A DNA stretch of 34,243 nucleotides from an uncultured Collinsella sp. GTDB lineage: Bacteria; Actinomycetota; Coriobacteriia; Coriobacteriales; Coriobacteriaceae. Of the stretch, positions 1-7,629 are shown piece by piece. The number at the start of each line of letters is the position of its first letter. Position 1 is the first letter of the stretch. A model generated the notes under the pieces. The model saw only the letters and a list, made by a program, of their open reading frames with translations. It was not told the DNA's origin and did no database searches. Location of the stretch: positions 1 to 34,243 of the forward strand of contig UQWG01000018.1 in the NCBI GenBank assembly GCA_900544645.1, given 5' to 3'. A program made the translations under genes and the position numbers.

Positions 1-48
1 CGAGATTTCTGCCTGTCTCGTGGGCTCGGAGATGTGTATAAGAGACAG
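1..48. other. Illumina Nextera adapter sequence (assembly contaminant)
   Basis: Bases 15-48 match the 34-base Nextera read-2 transposon adapter, ending in the 19-base mosaic end at 30-48. Bases 1-6 fit the end of the P7 oligonucleotide. Bases 7-14 (TTCTGCCT) sit exactly where the 8-base i7 index belongs and match my recollection of index N703. This is library-construction sequence left on the contig end, so no biological meaning should be read into it, and the true genome sequence begins at about 49. Confidence 0.97.
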
Positions 49-270
49 ATTTAGTATCGTTTATTTTCAACCCCCTTATTCATGCCTCTACGGCTACCCC
101 GCGTAGCCCTCAGCCCATACCTTCTGGTAATCCCATCCATCCGGAAACCCCGTCCCACTCTGAATACATCCAGCGAACGCATGCAAGCGTGTTGTCCAGA
201 ACGACCTCGTCATCGGGGTGATGGAAAATGTCACCCCAAACGCTTGCCACGGTTGCGCCCACAAGTGGCA
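49..270. other. Intergenic stretch at contig edge, possible decayed ORF
   Basis: No convincing gene is present. On the minus strand, 262 down to 110 is open for about 50 codons from a GTG. Its composition is protein-like (rich in W, D and V), but there is no ribosome binding site and it begins just after the terminator of the neighbouring gene. It could be the tail of a decayed gene. The left part is close to the adapter junction and may be unreliable. Confidence 0.3.
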
Positions 271-300
271 AGAAAAAAGCCTCGAGAATATCGAGGCTTT
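271..300 (-). terminator. Intrinsic terminator of the flavodoxin-like gene
   Basis: A ten-base stem (276-285 paired with 291-300, core GCCTCGA/TCGAGGC) has a five-base loop. Read on the minus strand it is followed at once by a run of six T and then CTT. It lies 43 bases after the stop codon of the minus-strand gene ending at 343. Confidence 0.85.
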
Positions 301-342
301 CACATTTGTATTGCTTTGCACGAAGGACCGCGAACGGCGAAG

Positions 343-894
343 CTACTCTCCCAGCACGGCCTTTTTGGCGGCTGCGGCCATGTTGTCCAGATCATCCTTG
401 GTGGGGTGATCCTTTGCGGCAACCCAGTTGTCGAGCAGCAACTTAGCGCGGGCGTTGTCGGGATCTTGCTCGAGCATGGCCTCGTAGCGCTGCTTGACCG
501 CGGGACCCATCTTGCCCTGGCACATCGCCCAGCCCACCAGCTCGGCATCATCGGCCAAATTGGAGGTCACACGATCGATAATCTGCTGGTAATAGCTCTG
601 ATCGGCACCAAAACCGCAGGTACCAAACAGAAAGACGCGCTTGCCGTGCAAGGCGGAGAGCAACGCCGCGACCGAAGGCGTGCATGCGCCCTTGTCGCAC
701 CAAAAGCCAACGAGCACCGTATCGGCAGCACAGGCACCCTGCGCCTCGCGCGCAACCTGATCTGCATCCACATCGTCGCTCAGCGCGGCAGCGTGAATAA
801 ACTCGACACCTGCAGCCTGTAGGGCACGCTTGATTGCGCCCGAAACCATCCTGGTATTACCGCTCTTGCTGTTGACCACCAAAGAGCATGTCAT
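343..894 (-). CDS. Flavodoxin family protein
   Basis: A 183-residue protein with the flavodoxin fold signature at its very N-terminus: a hydrophobic beta strand followed by NSKSGNTRMV, which resembles the FMN phosphate-binding loop (T/S-x-T-G-N-T). A second FMN-loop-like stretch, GFWCDKGACT, follows around residues 60-70, then the strand KRVFLFGTCGF. It probably carries electrons in the cytoplasm as an FMN protein; the partner is unknown. The ATG at 894 is chosen because it puts the FMN loop at the usual distance from the start; a GTG at 930 would add 12 residues. It stands alone, with its own promoter (953-980) and terminator (271-300), downstream of an ABC exporter operon that has a related upstream motif. 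The C-terminal 40 residues are charged and helical and could be a docking segment. Confidence 0.8.
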   Translation of the reverse strand: MTCSLVVNSKSGNTRMVSGAIKRALQAAGVEFIHAAALSDDVDADQVAREAQGACAADTVLVGFWCDKGACTPSVAALLSALHGKRVFLFGTCGFGADQSYYQQIIDRVTSNLADDAELVGWAMCQGKMGPAVKQRYEAMLEQDPDNARAKLLLDNWVAAKDHPTKDDLDNMAAAAKKAVLGE

Positions 895-952
895 AGTCAC
901 GTTGCTCGTTTCCCCCAAAACTAAAGCCACTAATGCAATTTATTAGATGAAT

Positions 953-980
953 ATCTTAGTACTAACGTGACAGATGTAAA
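953..980 (-). promoter_or_regulatory. Promoter of the flavodoxin-like gene
   Basis: On the minus strand a TTTACA -35 box (975-980) is separated by 16 bases from a TAAGAT -10 box (953-958), giving a leader of about 50 bases to the ATG at 894. The -35 box overlaps a motif TTACATCTGTNACGNT that also occurs at about 4904-4918 upstream of the ABC exporter operon. Confidence 0.5.
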
Positions 981-1100
981 CCACCTTCTGCCGATTGGCG
1001 ACATGGGCGACACCGATGGAGGCAAAACGTCCGCAGCGCAAGCCCCCAAATACTTAAGACGCGGGACGAACGAACCTGATTCATTTGCCCCACGCCTTGC

Positions 1101-2960
1101 TTACTGGGCGAACTGGCTGCGGTAAAGCTCGGCGTAAAAGCCGCCCGCCGCGAGCAGTTCATCGTGCGTGCCGCGCTCGATAATCTCGCCATCGCGCATT
1201 ACCAAGATGCAATCGGCGTTGCGAATCGTCGACAGGCGGTGTGCCACGACAAAGCTCGTGCGTCCAGCCATGAGCTCGTCGAACGCCGCCTGCACCTGCA
1301 GCTCGGTACGCGTATCGATGCTCGACGTTGCCTCGTCCAGCAGCAGAATCGCCGGATCGGTGAGCATGACGCGCGCGATGCACAGCAGCTGTTTTTGACC
1401 CTGGCTAAACGTGCCGCCGTCCTCGCCGATCACCGTATCGTAGCCGCCTGGCAGCTGCACGATAAACTTATGCGCATGAGCACGCTTGGCAGCTTCGATA
1501 ACCTGCTCGCGCGTGGCTCCCGGGCAACCGTAAGCAATGTTGTCCGCCACCGTGCCCTCGAACAGCCAGGTGTCCTGCAGCACCATGCCAAAGGCGCGGC
1601 GCAGGCTCGCACGCGTGTAGTCACGCGAGGAGCGACCATCGACCGCGATGCGCCCGGCATCGATATCGTAAAAGCGCAGCAGCAGGTTGATGAGCGTCGT
1701 CTTGCCACAGCCCGTGGGGCCGACGAGGGCATAGCGCATACCAGGCTTGGCATCGATGCAGATATCCTGCAGCAGCTTGCGGTCGGGCACATAGCTAAAG
1801 TCCACATGCTCAAACGAAACCTCGCCCTTCGGGGCAGTGAGCTCAATGGCATCCACAGCGTCGGGCTCCTGCTCGCGCGCATCGAGCAACGCGAACATGC
1901 GGCGCGCCGAGGCATACGCCGTCTGGATTTGCGTAATGACGTTGGTGACCTCGTTGAATGGCTTGGTGTACTGGTTAGCATAGGACAGAAAGATTTGCAC
2001 GCCGCCCACCGTGAGCGCCGCAGGTACGCCCGTGATCACGCCCGTGCAGCCAATCACGGCGACCACGGCGTAGATGATGTTATTGATGAAGCGCGTACCG
2101 GGGTTAGAAAGCGAACCCATAAACTGCGCGCGCTCACCTGCCGTGTAGAGCTCAGCGTTGAGAGCATCGAAGCGCTGTTGAGCGTGCAGGCCGTAGGCGA
2201 AGGCGTCCACGAGCTTTTGCTCACCCACATACTCCTCGATATGACCGCCGAGTTGGCCCTGGATGCGCTGTTGAGCAGTGAAGCTCTTATTGGAAAGCTT
2301 GGCGATAGCACCGGCCGCAAAGATGGAAAGCGGCGTGACGAGCACCACAACGAGCGTCATGGTCAGGTTGATGGAGAGCATAAACGCGAGCGTGCCCACG
2401 ATGGTGATGACGCCGGTAAAGAGCTGCGTAAAGCCCTGCAGCAGGCCGTCACCCACCTGATCGACGTCGTTGACCACGCGGCTCATGAGGTCGCCGTGGG
2501 CATGGCCGTCGATAAAGCTGAGCGGCATGCGGCTGAGCTTGTCGCTCGCCTCCACGCGCATGTCGCGCACCGTCTCGTAGGACAGACGGTTGACGCAGTA
2601 GCCCTGCAGCCACTGGAAGGCCGCCGCGCCCACCACGACAATCGCGAGCTTGGTAACGAGCGGCAGCAGCGACCCGAAGTCCACCTGCCCGGCGGCAACG
2701 ATGAGGTCGATGCCCTCGCCGATGAGGATGGGCGTATAGAGCTGCAAGATCACCGAGATGGCGGCGCTCACAAACGACGCCGTAAACGAAATGCGATGCG
2801 GACGGACGTAGCCCAGCAGGCGGCGAATCACCGCGCCCACGGGGTAGCGCTCGGGGTCGCCGGGCTGACGCGGGCCGTCACCCAAGTCGCTGAGGTTATC
2901 GTTGCCGGACACGTTGGCCGTCATCGTGGCGACCGAACCGGAGGAAGTGTACGGATTCAT
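1101..2960 (-). CDS. ABC exporter half-transporter, catalytically competent subunit
   Basis: A 619-residue type IV (ABCB-like) exporter half: about six membrane helices in the first 330 residues, then a nucleotide-binding domain. The Walker A motif GPTGCGKTT lies near residue 413, the Q-loop is in GMVLQDTW, Walker B is ILLLDEATS with the catalytic Glu, and the switch His is in VVAHRLST. The signature is FSQGQ rather than LSGGQ. The start codon follows directly after the stop of the upstream gene at 2961, with AAGGAGGG as ribosome binding site, so the two are translationally coupled and should form a heterodimer like BmrC/BmrD, LmrC/LmrD or TM287/288. This subunit supplies the competent Walker motifs and the altered signature. 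The substrate is not evident; the family includes multidrug and peptide exporters. It is a full-length member. Confidence 0.93.
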   Translation of the reverse strand: MNPYTSSGSVATMTANVSGNDNLSDLGDGPRQPGDPERYPVGAVIRRLLGYVRPHRISFTASFVSAAISVILQLYTPILIGEGIDLIVAAGQVDFGSLLPLVTKLAIVVVGAAAFQWLQGYCVNRLSYETVRDMRVEASDKLSRMPLSFIDGHAHGDLMSRVVNDVDQVGDGLLQGFTQLFTGVITIVGTLAFMLSINLTMTLVVVLVTPLSIFAAGAIAKLSNKSFTAQQRIQGQLGGHIEEYVGEQKLVDAFAYGLHAQQRFDALNAELYTAGERAQFMGSLSNPGTRFINNIIYAVVAVIGCTGVITGVPAALTVGGVQIFLSYANQYTKPFNEVTNVITQIQTAYASARRMFALLDAREQEPDAVDAIELTAPKGEVSFEHVDFSYVPDRKLLQDICIDAKPGMRYALVGPTGCGKTTLINLLLRFYDIDAGRIAVDGRSSRDYTRASLRRAFGMVLQDTWLFEGTVADNIAYGCPGATREQVIEAAKRAHAHKFIVQLPGGYDTVIGEDGGTFSQGQKQLLCIARVMLTDPAILLLDEATSSIDTRTELQVQAAFDELMAGRTSFVVAHRLSTIRNADCILVMRDGEIIERGTHDELLAAGGFYAELYRSQFAQ

Positions 2961-4826
2961 TTAGCAGCCCTCCTTTGCGCAGACGGATGCGGGGGCGGTC
3001 GGGGCACCTGGGGCGAGCGCGGGCGCTGTGCTCCCCCGCTGGCCCTCAAGCTCCTCGCGGCGCAGCTGCGACTGGCAAATCTCGCGATAGAGCTGACAGG
3101 TCGCATAGAGCTCGTCATGTGTGCCCAGGCCGGCAACCGAGCCATGGTCGAGCACGCAGATCACGTCGGCATCGCGCACGGTCGAGACGCGCTGGCTCAC
3201 GATCACCGTGGTCAGCGGGAGCCCGCCCGCGGCGGCACCGCGTACGCTGCGCTCGCGGATGGCGTGGCGAAGCGCCGCGTCGGTCTTAAAGTCGAGCGCC
3301 GAGGCGGAATCGTCCATGATCAGAATCTGCGGCGAGCCCACCAGAGCACGCGCAATGGTCAGGCGCTGGCGCTGACCGCCGCTGAAATTCTTGCCGCCCG
3401 CCTCGACCGGGGCGTCGAGCCCCTGCGGCTTGTTGCGCACGAACTCGCTGGCCTGCGCTATATCGAGCGCCGCCCACAGTTCCTCATCGGTTGCCGACTC
3501 GTCGCGCCAGGTTAGGTTGCTGCGGATCGTACCGCTCACGAGCGACGCGCGTTGCGGAACGGTCGCGACCACATGGCGCAGCTGATCGAGCGGCCAGGCG
3601 CGCACGTCGGCACCCATTACGCTCACGCGGCCGGTGCTCGCATCGTACAGGCGCGGGATGAGCGAGACGAGCGTCGACTTACCGCTGCCCGTGCCGCCGA
3701 TAATGCCGAGCGTTTTGCCCAGCGGGAACTCCAGGGTCACATCGTTGACGGCGTTGGCAGCGCCGGCGCCAAACGAAAAGCTCGCATGGTCAAAGCTCAG
3801 TGCGGGGACTGGAGCAGTACCACCCGCCAGTTCGCTCGGCTCGGGCAGCGCGACCGGCTGGTTGCCCTCGTCGGTAATGCTCGGCACGCAATTGAGCACC
3901 TCATTGATACGCGACGCGCTGGCGCTCGCCTTGGTAAAGACCACGACCAGGTTGGCGACGTACACGATGGAGGTCAGGGTTTGCGTCATGTAGTTGACGA
4001 ACGCCATGACCTGGCCCTGTGTGAGTTCGCCCACGTTGACCTGGATGCCGCCCACCCACAGGATGGCGCACACGCCCAGGTTCATCACCAAAAACGTTAC
4101 GGGGTTGAGGACCGACGAGAGCTTGCCCACCGCGATGGCGGTATGGGCCTGATCATCGGCGGCTTGGGCAAAGCGCTCGCGCTCGTGGTCCTCGCGCACG
4201 AAGGCGCGAACCACGCGAGCGCCCGAAAGCCCCTCGCGGCAAATGAGCGCAATGCGATCGAGCTTCGCCTGCAGCTGTTTGTAGTACGGGATGCAGCGCG
4301 CCATGACAAACCAAAACACCAAGCCGATGGCGGGCGTGCAAATCAAAAAGATGATGCCGAGCTTAAGGTCGATGGCGAGGGCCGCGACCATGGAGCCCAC
4401 CGCCAGGAAAGGCCAGCGGATGAGCATACGCACGCCCAGCGCCACGGCGAGCTGCACCTGGTTGACGTCGTTGGTAATGCGCGTGATGAGCGACGGCGTG
4501 CCAAAGCGATCGAGCTCAGCATAGCTCAGCTTGTTGATGTGCTTGTAGAGTGCGCCGCGAATGTCGGTGCCCATGCCCTGCGAGGTGAGCGCCGCCATCT
4601 TTTGGCAGACGAGCGTAAACGAGATGCCGATCACGGCCATAGCGGCAAGTACCATGCCGTAGTGGATAACGGCGCTCACGTCGTGCGAGCCAATGCCCTT
4701 ATCGATCATCTGGGCAATCACCAGCGGCGTCAGCAGGTCAAAGATCACTTCGATCAACTTGCACGCAGGGCCGATCACCATATACCGGCGAAACTTACCA
4801 CCAAAACGCCTGAGCAGCTCAATCAT
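2961..4826 (-). CDS. ABC exporter half-transporter, degenerate-site subunit
   Basis: A 621-residue partner of the next gene. The membrane domain fills about residues 15-310 and the nucleotide-binding domain follows. Walker A is GGTGSGKST near residue 377, the signature is a normal FSGGQ, but Walker B reads ILIMDDSAS with Asp where the catalytic Glu should be, and the switch is VSQRVST with Gln for His. These substitutions define the non-hydrolysing site of asymmetric heterodimeric exporters. The C-terminal 40 residues after the domain are Ala/Pro/Gly-rich and probably disordered. It is the first gene of a two-gene leftward operon; AGGGAG about 10 bases before the ATG serves as ribosome binding site. 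The MarR-linked pair at 12.3-16.0 kb has the same division of labour. Confidence 0.93.
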   Translation of the reverse strand: MIELLRRFGGKFRRYMVIGPACKLIEVIFDLLTPLVIAQMIDKGIGSHDVSAVIHYGMVLAAMAVIGISFTLVCQKMAALTSQGMGTDIRGALYKHINKLSYAELDRFGTPSLITRITNDVNQVQLAVALGVRMLIRWPFLAVGSMVAALAIDLKLGIIFLICTPAIGLVFWFVMARCIPYYKQLQAKLDRIALICREGLSGARVVRAFVREDHERERFAQAADDQAHTAIAVGKLSSVLNPVTFLVMNLGVCAILWVGGIQVNVGELTQGQVMAFVNYMTQTLTSIVYVANLVVVFTKASASASRINEVLNCVPSITDEGNQPVALPEPSELAGGTAPVPALSFDHASFSFGAGAANAVNDVTLEFPLGKTLGIIGGTGSGKSTLVSLIPRLYDASTGRVSVMGADVRAWPLDQLRHVVATVPQRASLVSGTIRSNLTWRDESATDEELWAALDIAQASEFVRNKPQGLDAPVEAGGKNFSGGQRQRLTIARALVGSPQILIMDDSASALDFKTDAALRHAIRERSVRGAAAGGLPLTTVIVSQRVSTVRDADVICVLDHGSVAGLGTHDELYATCQLYREICQSQLRREELEGQRGSTAPALAPGAPTAPASVCAKEGC

Positions 4827-4869
4827 AGAAGGCGCTCCCTATCATCATCTCTCTTCAATCTGATTCATG

Positions 4870-4918
4870 ATAGTACGGCGAGTCCTGGAGATGCGTAAGC
4901 AAATCGTTACAGATGTAA
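4870..4918 (-). promoter_or_regulatory. Putative promoter and operator of the ABC exporter operon
   Basis: On the minus strand a TACTAT -10 box (4870-4875) has a weak -35 TTACGC (4893-4898) at 17 bases. Just upstream lies the palindrome TTACAGATGTAA (4907-4918; 5-base arms, 2-base centre). A near-copy overlaps the flavodoxin promoter. A direct repeat GGCAACGCCAG (4964-4974) / GGCATAACGCCAG (4980-4992) lies further up. Regulator unknown. Confidence 0.35.
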
Positions 4919-5022
4919 GGGCGACGTTCGCTAGCGCCCAAGGCATGTAGCAGCCGATGTTTTGGCAACGCCAGCGAGCGGCATAACGCCAGGGATTCAA
5001 TTATCAGATAAATGTGACCCTT

Positions 5023-5162
5023 CAGGCGGTTTTGGTCGGCTACCCGTGAGTGCCGGCAGGGCGCTTGGTAGTCGAGCGATCCCGCAGGCGAAGCCGAGGA
5101 CCAGCGAGACACCAAGCGCCCTGCCGGCACTCACGGGTAGCCGCGGCACCAAAAAGCGCCTG
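5023..5162. repeat. Long palindrome next to SRP RNA
   Basis: Bases 5038-5069 and 5111-5142 form a perfect 32-base inverted repeat around a 41-base loop. Pairing continues imperfectly outward to about 5023 and 5162, so the outer right arm runs into the terminator stem and T-run of the SRP RNA, and the outer left arm carries a similar CAGGCG-GTTTTGGT sequence. There is no coding content. It resembles an inserted palindromic element that duplicated or captured the SRP terminator region. Confidence 0.75.
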
Positions 5163-5273
5163 CGCACTCGATGGATTCGGATGCCCGACAGAGGCTCCTT
5201 ATGGCTGCTTCCTTCCGGACCTGACCAGATTCGGAACATGTCGTCATCCGAACCCATCGAACGCGCTAGGCGC
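5156..5273 (-). ncRNA. ffs: Signal recognition particle RNA (bacterial small type)
   Basis: The minus strand carries the hallmark SRP domain IV core at 5203-5227 (GGTCAGGTCCGGAAGGAAGC and flanks), the Ffh/FtsY-binding tetraloop and asymmetric loop. The flanks pair into one long hairpin: 5167-5183 with 5245-5261 (GTTCGGATG side against CATCCGAAT side), then GCGCCTAGCGC (5263-5273) with the GCGCAGGCGC side (5156-5165). A T5 run follows at 5151-5155, so the closing stem also acts as terminator. Length about 118 nt, typical of the Alu-less form. A promoter (-10 at 5281-5286) predicts a 5' end within one or two bases of 5273. It lies near tadA and tRNA-Ser, a conserved arrangement in many bacteria. 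Confidence 0.95.
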
Positions 5274-5280
5274 TCGGTAT

Positions 5281-5309
5281 ATCTTACCCGCTCCCGCCCG
5301 ATGGGGCAA
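5281..5309 (-). promoter_or_regulatory. ffs: Promoter of SRP RNA
   Basis: On the minus strand TTGCCC (5304-5309) and TAAGAT (5281-5286) are separated by exactly 17 bases. A G+C-rich discriminator follows, and transcription would start at about 5273-5274, the first base of the SRP closing stem. Confidence 0.7.
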
Positions 5310-5317
5310 GATAGCTA

Positions 5318-5390
5318 ATTTGGGACGGAGCTTTTTTGACTACTCGGGCAATCAGATCGGCAAGTAGCCAAAATAGCCCCGTTCCAAAAA
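5318..5390. repeat. REPIN-like pair of inverted short repeats
   Basis: Two inverted copies of the same unit: 5318-5344 on plus (TTTGGGACGGAGC, then a T-rich run, GACTAC) and 5362-5390 on minus (TTTGGAACGGGGC, TATTTTGGCTAC), separated by about 17 bases. The unit recurs at 17840-17878 with core TTTGGGACGGGGCTATTTT. Two REP units in inverted orientation forming a hairpin is the definition of a REPIN/BIME. Confidence 0.65.
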
Positions 5391-5407
5391 GACTGGTCTG
5401 ACGCTGC

Positions 5408-5567
5408 GCCACGAAAAGGGCCCATCTACTACGTTTTGGTCGCAGGGGTCAACCATAGCGTGCTTTTTCGAATAGCGGCAAGCTCTCTACCTGCGGTTTT
5501 ATTTTTGCAAATCCCGGAATGGTCGAGGGTGGCCGGTTTAACGTAGTAGATGGCCGCCTTTCGTGGC
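5408..5567. repeat. Imperfect inverted repeat, 28-base arms
   Basis: Bases 5408-5435 and 5540-5567 are inverted copies (GCCACGAAA and CATCTACTACGTT blocks conserved, a few mismatches between them) flanking about 104 bases with no reading frame of note. It is an independent palindromic element between the SRP RNA and the tadA fusion gene. Confidence 0.65.
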
Positions 5568-5614
5568 AGGCGGTCCGGCTCGAGACCCAAGGCAGCCAAC
5601 CTCGAATGGCCATT

Positions 5615-5692
5615 CTCGAAGTTGCGGTGGAATACGGACTGAATTGGCCCCTTAAAGGCAAAAACACTCCGTATTTCACCGCAACTTATCGA
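5615..5692. repeat. Inverted repeat with GTTGCGGTG arms
   Basis: Arms 5619-5638 and 5668-5687 match in 19 of 20 positions (AAGTTGCGGTG(A/G)AATACGGA), with a T-rich interior on the minus strand. It lies 12 bases after the stop of the tadA fusion gene and could shape its mRNA 3' end. Sixteen bases of the arm (AAGTTGCGGTGAAATA) recur at 27696-27711, so it is part of a dispersed family. Confidence 0.7.
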
Positions 5693-5703
5693 GGGGATGG
5701 GTT

Positions 5704-7485
5704 TTAGATACGGGCGAGGTCGTAGGATCGAGCGGCCGCTTCGCCGGCGCAGATGAGGTTGATTGTGGCTTCCTGGGGGTCGAGCGCTTGGTCAAGGGGC
5801 ATGGGTCTGCGACAGACCGGCAGAACTAAGTCGACACCCTGCCCATACACCGCATCCAGGTTGTCAGCACGACCGCCCACGACGGCGACCACCGGCTTGC
5901 CACATCGCTTCGCACGACGGGCCACGCCCACCGGCGCCTTACCGGCGGCGGATTGCTCGTCCATATTGCCCTCGCCCGTTATGACCAGGTCGGCATCGCG
6001 CACGCGCTCGTCAAACCCCACGAGATCGAGCACCGTCTCCACACCCGAGCGTAGCTCCGCGCCGAGCGCCAGCAACGCCGCGCCCAAGCCACCGGCAGCG
6101 CCCGCGCCGGGCACGCCGAGCACCGAGCCAAATGTCCGTGCACCCTCGGGTGTGCGCAACAACCCCTGCGCTCGAACTCCGGCAATCGCAGCGTCGAGCA
6201 GACGACCATAGCCGACCATCCAACTGTCGTGCCTGTGAAGCGCCTCGGCGTCATCTGTCGGCAGGCCCTTCTGCCCACCGAACACCGCCAGGGCGCCTCG
6301 GCGTCCCACGAGCGGATTCTCGACATCGGAAAGCACCACGACACGTGCGCCGTTCAGTGTCAGAAACGCTGGCGCCAAATCGATACTCGCCACCTGCTCA
6401 AGGCCGGCAAGACCGGGGGCGACATCGCATCCCTGATCATCGACCACACGCGCGCCCAGCGCCTGCAGCATGCCGGCGCCACCGTCGTTGGTGGCACTGC
6501 CGCCCAGACCAATATAGAGTGTCTTTGCGCCCGTACGAACCGCGCGAAGCATGAGCTCGCCCACGCCATAGGTTGTAGCAGCCAGCGCCGACGACTCCGT
6601 GCAAGGTGAATACCCAATACCCGCCGCCTCGGCCATCTCAATTACAGCCGAGTCGTGCTCGTCGTCCACCAGCATCCGGGCAGGCACACGCTCGCCAAAG
6701 GGGCCTGCAACCTCGCAGGTCACAATCTCACCGCCGCACGCGGCAACGGCATCGAGCGTCCCCTCACCGCCATCCGCCAGCGGCAACGCGGCCACCTGGG
6801 CATCGGGCCACACACGGCGCACGCCTTCGGCAACCGCCGCCTCCGCCTGCGCGCTCGAAACGCTGCCCTTAAAGGAGTCGATCGCCAGCAGCACACGGCG
6901 GGGCCGGCGGCACGCAGGACCAAAGTCAACCGCCGTGTCAGCATCCTCACCGGCACCTGCAAGCGCTGCGGCGTGAGCGGCGTGTGCTTCAAGATCGGCC
7001 CCACAACCGCAATCAGCGCCGCCCGCTCCGCGCAGACCGCCAAAATAGCTACTCAGCAGCTCGCGGCATTCATCCGCCAGGACCCCAGCCGTCACGTTAA
7101 ACCGATGATTCAGGCGCGAGTCGGCATTCAAATCGTATAGGGATCCCAACGCGCCCGCCTTGGCGTCGCTCGCGCCATACACGCAGCGCCCCACGCGCGC
7201 GTTAACCATAAGGCCTGCGCACATGCAGCAGGGTTCCAACGTCACATAGACCGTACAGTCGGAAAGGCGCCAGCGACCGAGCGACCGAGCGGCAGCGCAC
7301 AGGGCCGCGAACTCTGCATGGGCCGAAGGATCCTGGTCGAGCTCGCGACGATTATGCGCCCGCGCGACGATCTCACCGTCGCGCACCACTACGGCTCCGA
7401 TGGGCACCTCGCCCACCGCCGCGGCGGCGCGCGCCTCGGCCAGCGCCTCGCGCATGAACTTCTCGTCGATTTCGGTGCTCGTCAT
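5704..7485 (-). CDS. tadA: Fusion: tRNA adenosine deaminase TadA + glycerate 2-kinase
   Basis: A 593-residue protein with two unrelated enzyme domains. Residues 1-150 are TadA, which converts A34 to inosine in tRNA-Arg(ACG): zinc ligands His56 in HAE with Glu58 as proton shuttle, and PCCMC with Cys86 and Cys89. Residues 151-193 are an Ala/Gly/Asp-rich linker. Residues 196-593 are a type II glycerate kinase (GlxK/GarK family): RVLLAIDSFKGS at its start with Lys206, LADGGEGT, GLGGSATNDGGAG, and VITGEGNMDEQSAAGKAP near the end; it makes 2-phosphoglycerate from glycerate. Each part is about full length and the frame is unbroken. The ATG at 7485 has AGGGAAGG six bases upstream; an extension to 7536 would reach the edge of tRNA-Ser and is not needed. 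Both reactions are cytoplasmic and functionally unrelated, so the fusion probably reflects co-expression. Confidence 0.92.
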   Translation of the reverse strand: MTSTEIDEKFMREALAEARAAAAVGEVPIGAVVVRDGEIVARAHNRRELDQDPSAHAEFAALCAAARSLGRWRLSDCTVYVTLEPCCMCAGLMVNARVGRCVYGASDAKAGALGSLYDLNADSRLNHRFNVTAGVLADECRELLSSYFGGLRGAGGADCGCGADLEAHAAHAAALAGAGEDADTAVDFGPACRRPRRVLLAIDSFKGSVSSAQAEAAVAEGVRRVWPDAQVAALPLADGGEGTLDAVAACGGEIVTCEVAGPFGERVPARMLVDDEHDSAVIEMAEAAGIGYSPCTESSALAATTYGVGELMLRAVRTGAKTLYIGLGGSATNDGGAGMLQALGARVVDDQGCDVAPGLAGLEQVASIDLAPAFLTLNGARVVVLSDVENPLVGRRGALAVFGGQKGLPTDDAEALHRHDSWMVGYGRLLDAAIAGVRAQGLLRTPEGARTFGSVLGVPGAGAAGGLGAALLALGAELRSGVETVLDLVGFDERVRDADLVITGEGNMDEQSAAGKAPVGVARRAKRCGKPVVAVVGGRADNLDAVYGQGVDLVLPVCRRPMPLDQALDPQEATINLICAGEAAARSYDLARI

Positions 7486-7536
7486 CGTTCGCCTTCCCTG
7501 TTGCAAATTCAAAACGATGCTATCATTACGACTCAC

Positions 7537-7626
7537 GGAGAGATGGCAGAGCGGTTGAATGCGGCGGTCTTGAAAACCGTTGAGCGCGAGAGCGTTCCGG
7601 GGGTTCGAATCCCCCTCTCTCCGCCA
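7537..7626 (+). tRNA. tRNA-Ser (anticodon UGA)
   Basis: Acceptor stem GGAGAGA (7537-7543) pairs with TCTCTCC (7616-7622), followed by discriminator G and an encoded CCA (7624-7626). The anticodon loop CTTGAAA carries TGA, reading UCA and related serine codons. The long variable arm of a class II tRNA and the T-arm GGGGGTTCGAATCCCCC are present. A TATCAT element (7521-7526) is a plausible -10 box. It is divergent from the tadA fusion gene and ends three bases before the convergent TetR gene. Confidence 0.97.
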
Positions 7627-7629
7627 CTT

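Noticed and set aside
1164..3515. 783-codon plus-strand open frame
   Set aside because: It is antisense to both ABC genes, is rich in His/Arg/Gln/Ala as expected for the reverse of GC-rich coding sequence, and has no recognisable domain. The minus-strand genes carry complete ABC motifs.
4855..5257. Small proteins encoded around the SRP RNA on both strands
   Set aside because: The frames run through the palindrome and the SRP RNA itself, which explain the conservation. No ribosome binding sites.
7486..7536. Extension of the TadA fusion to a start at 7536
   Set aside because: It would add 17 residues without family similarity and reach the first base of tRNA-Ser. The ATG at 7485 has a strong ribosome binding site.
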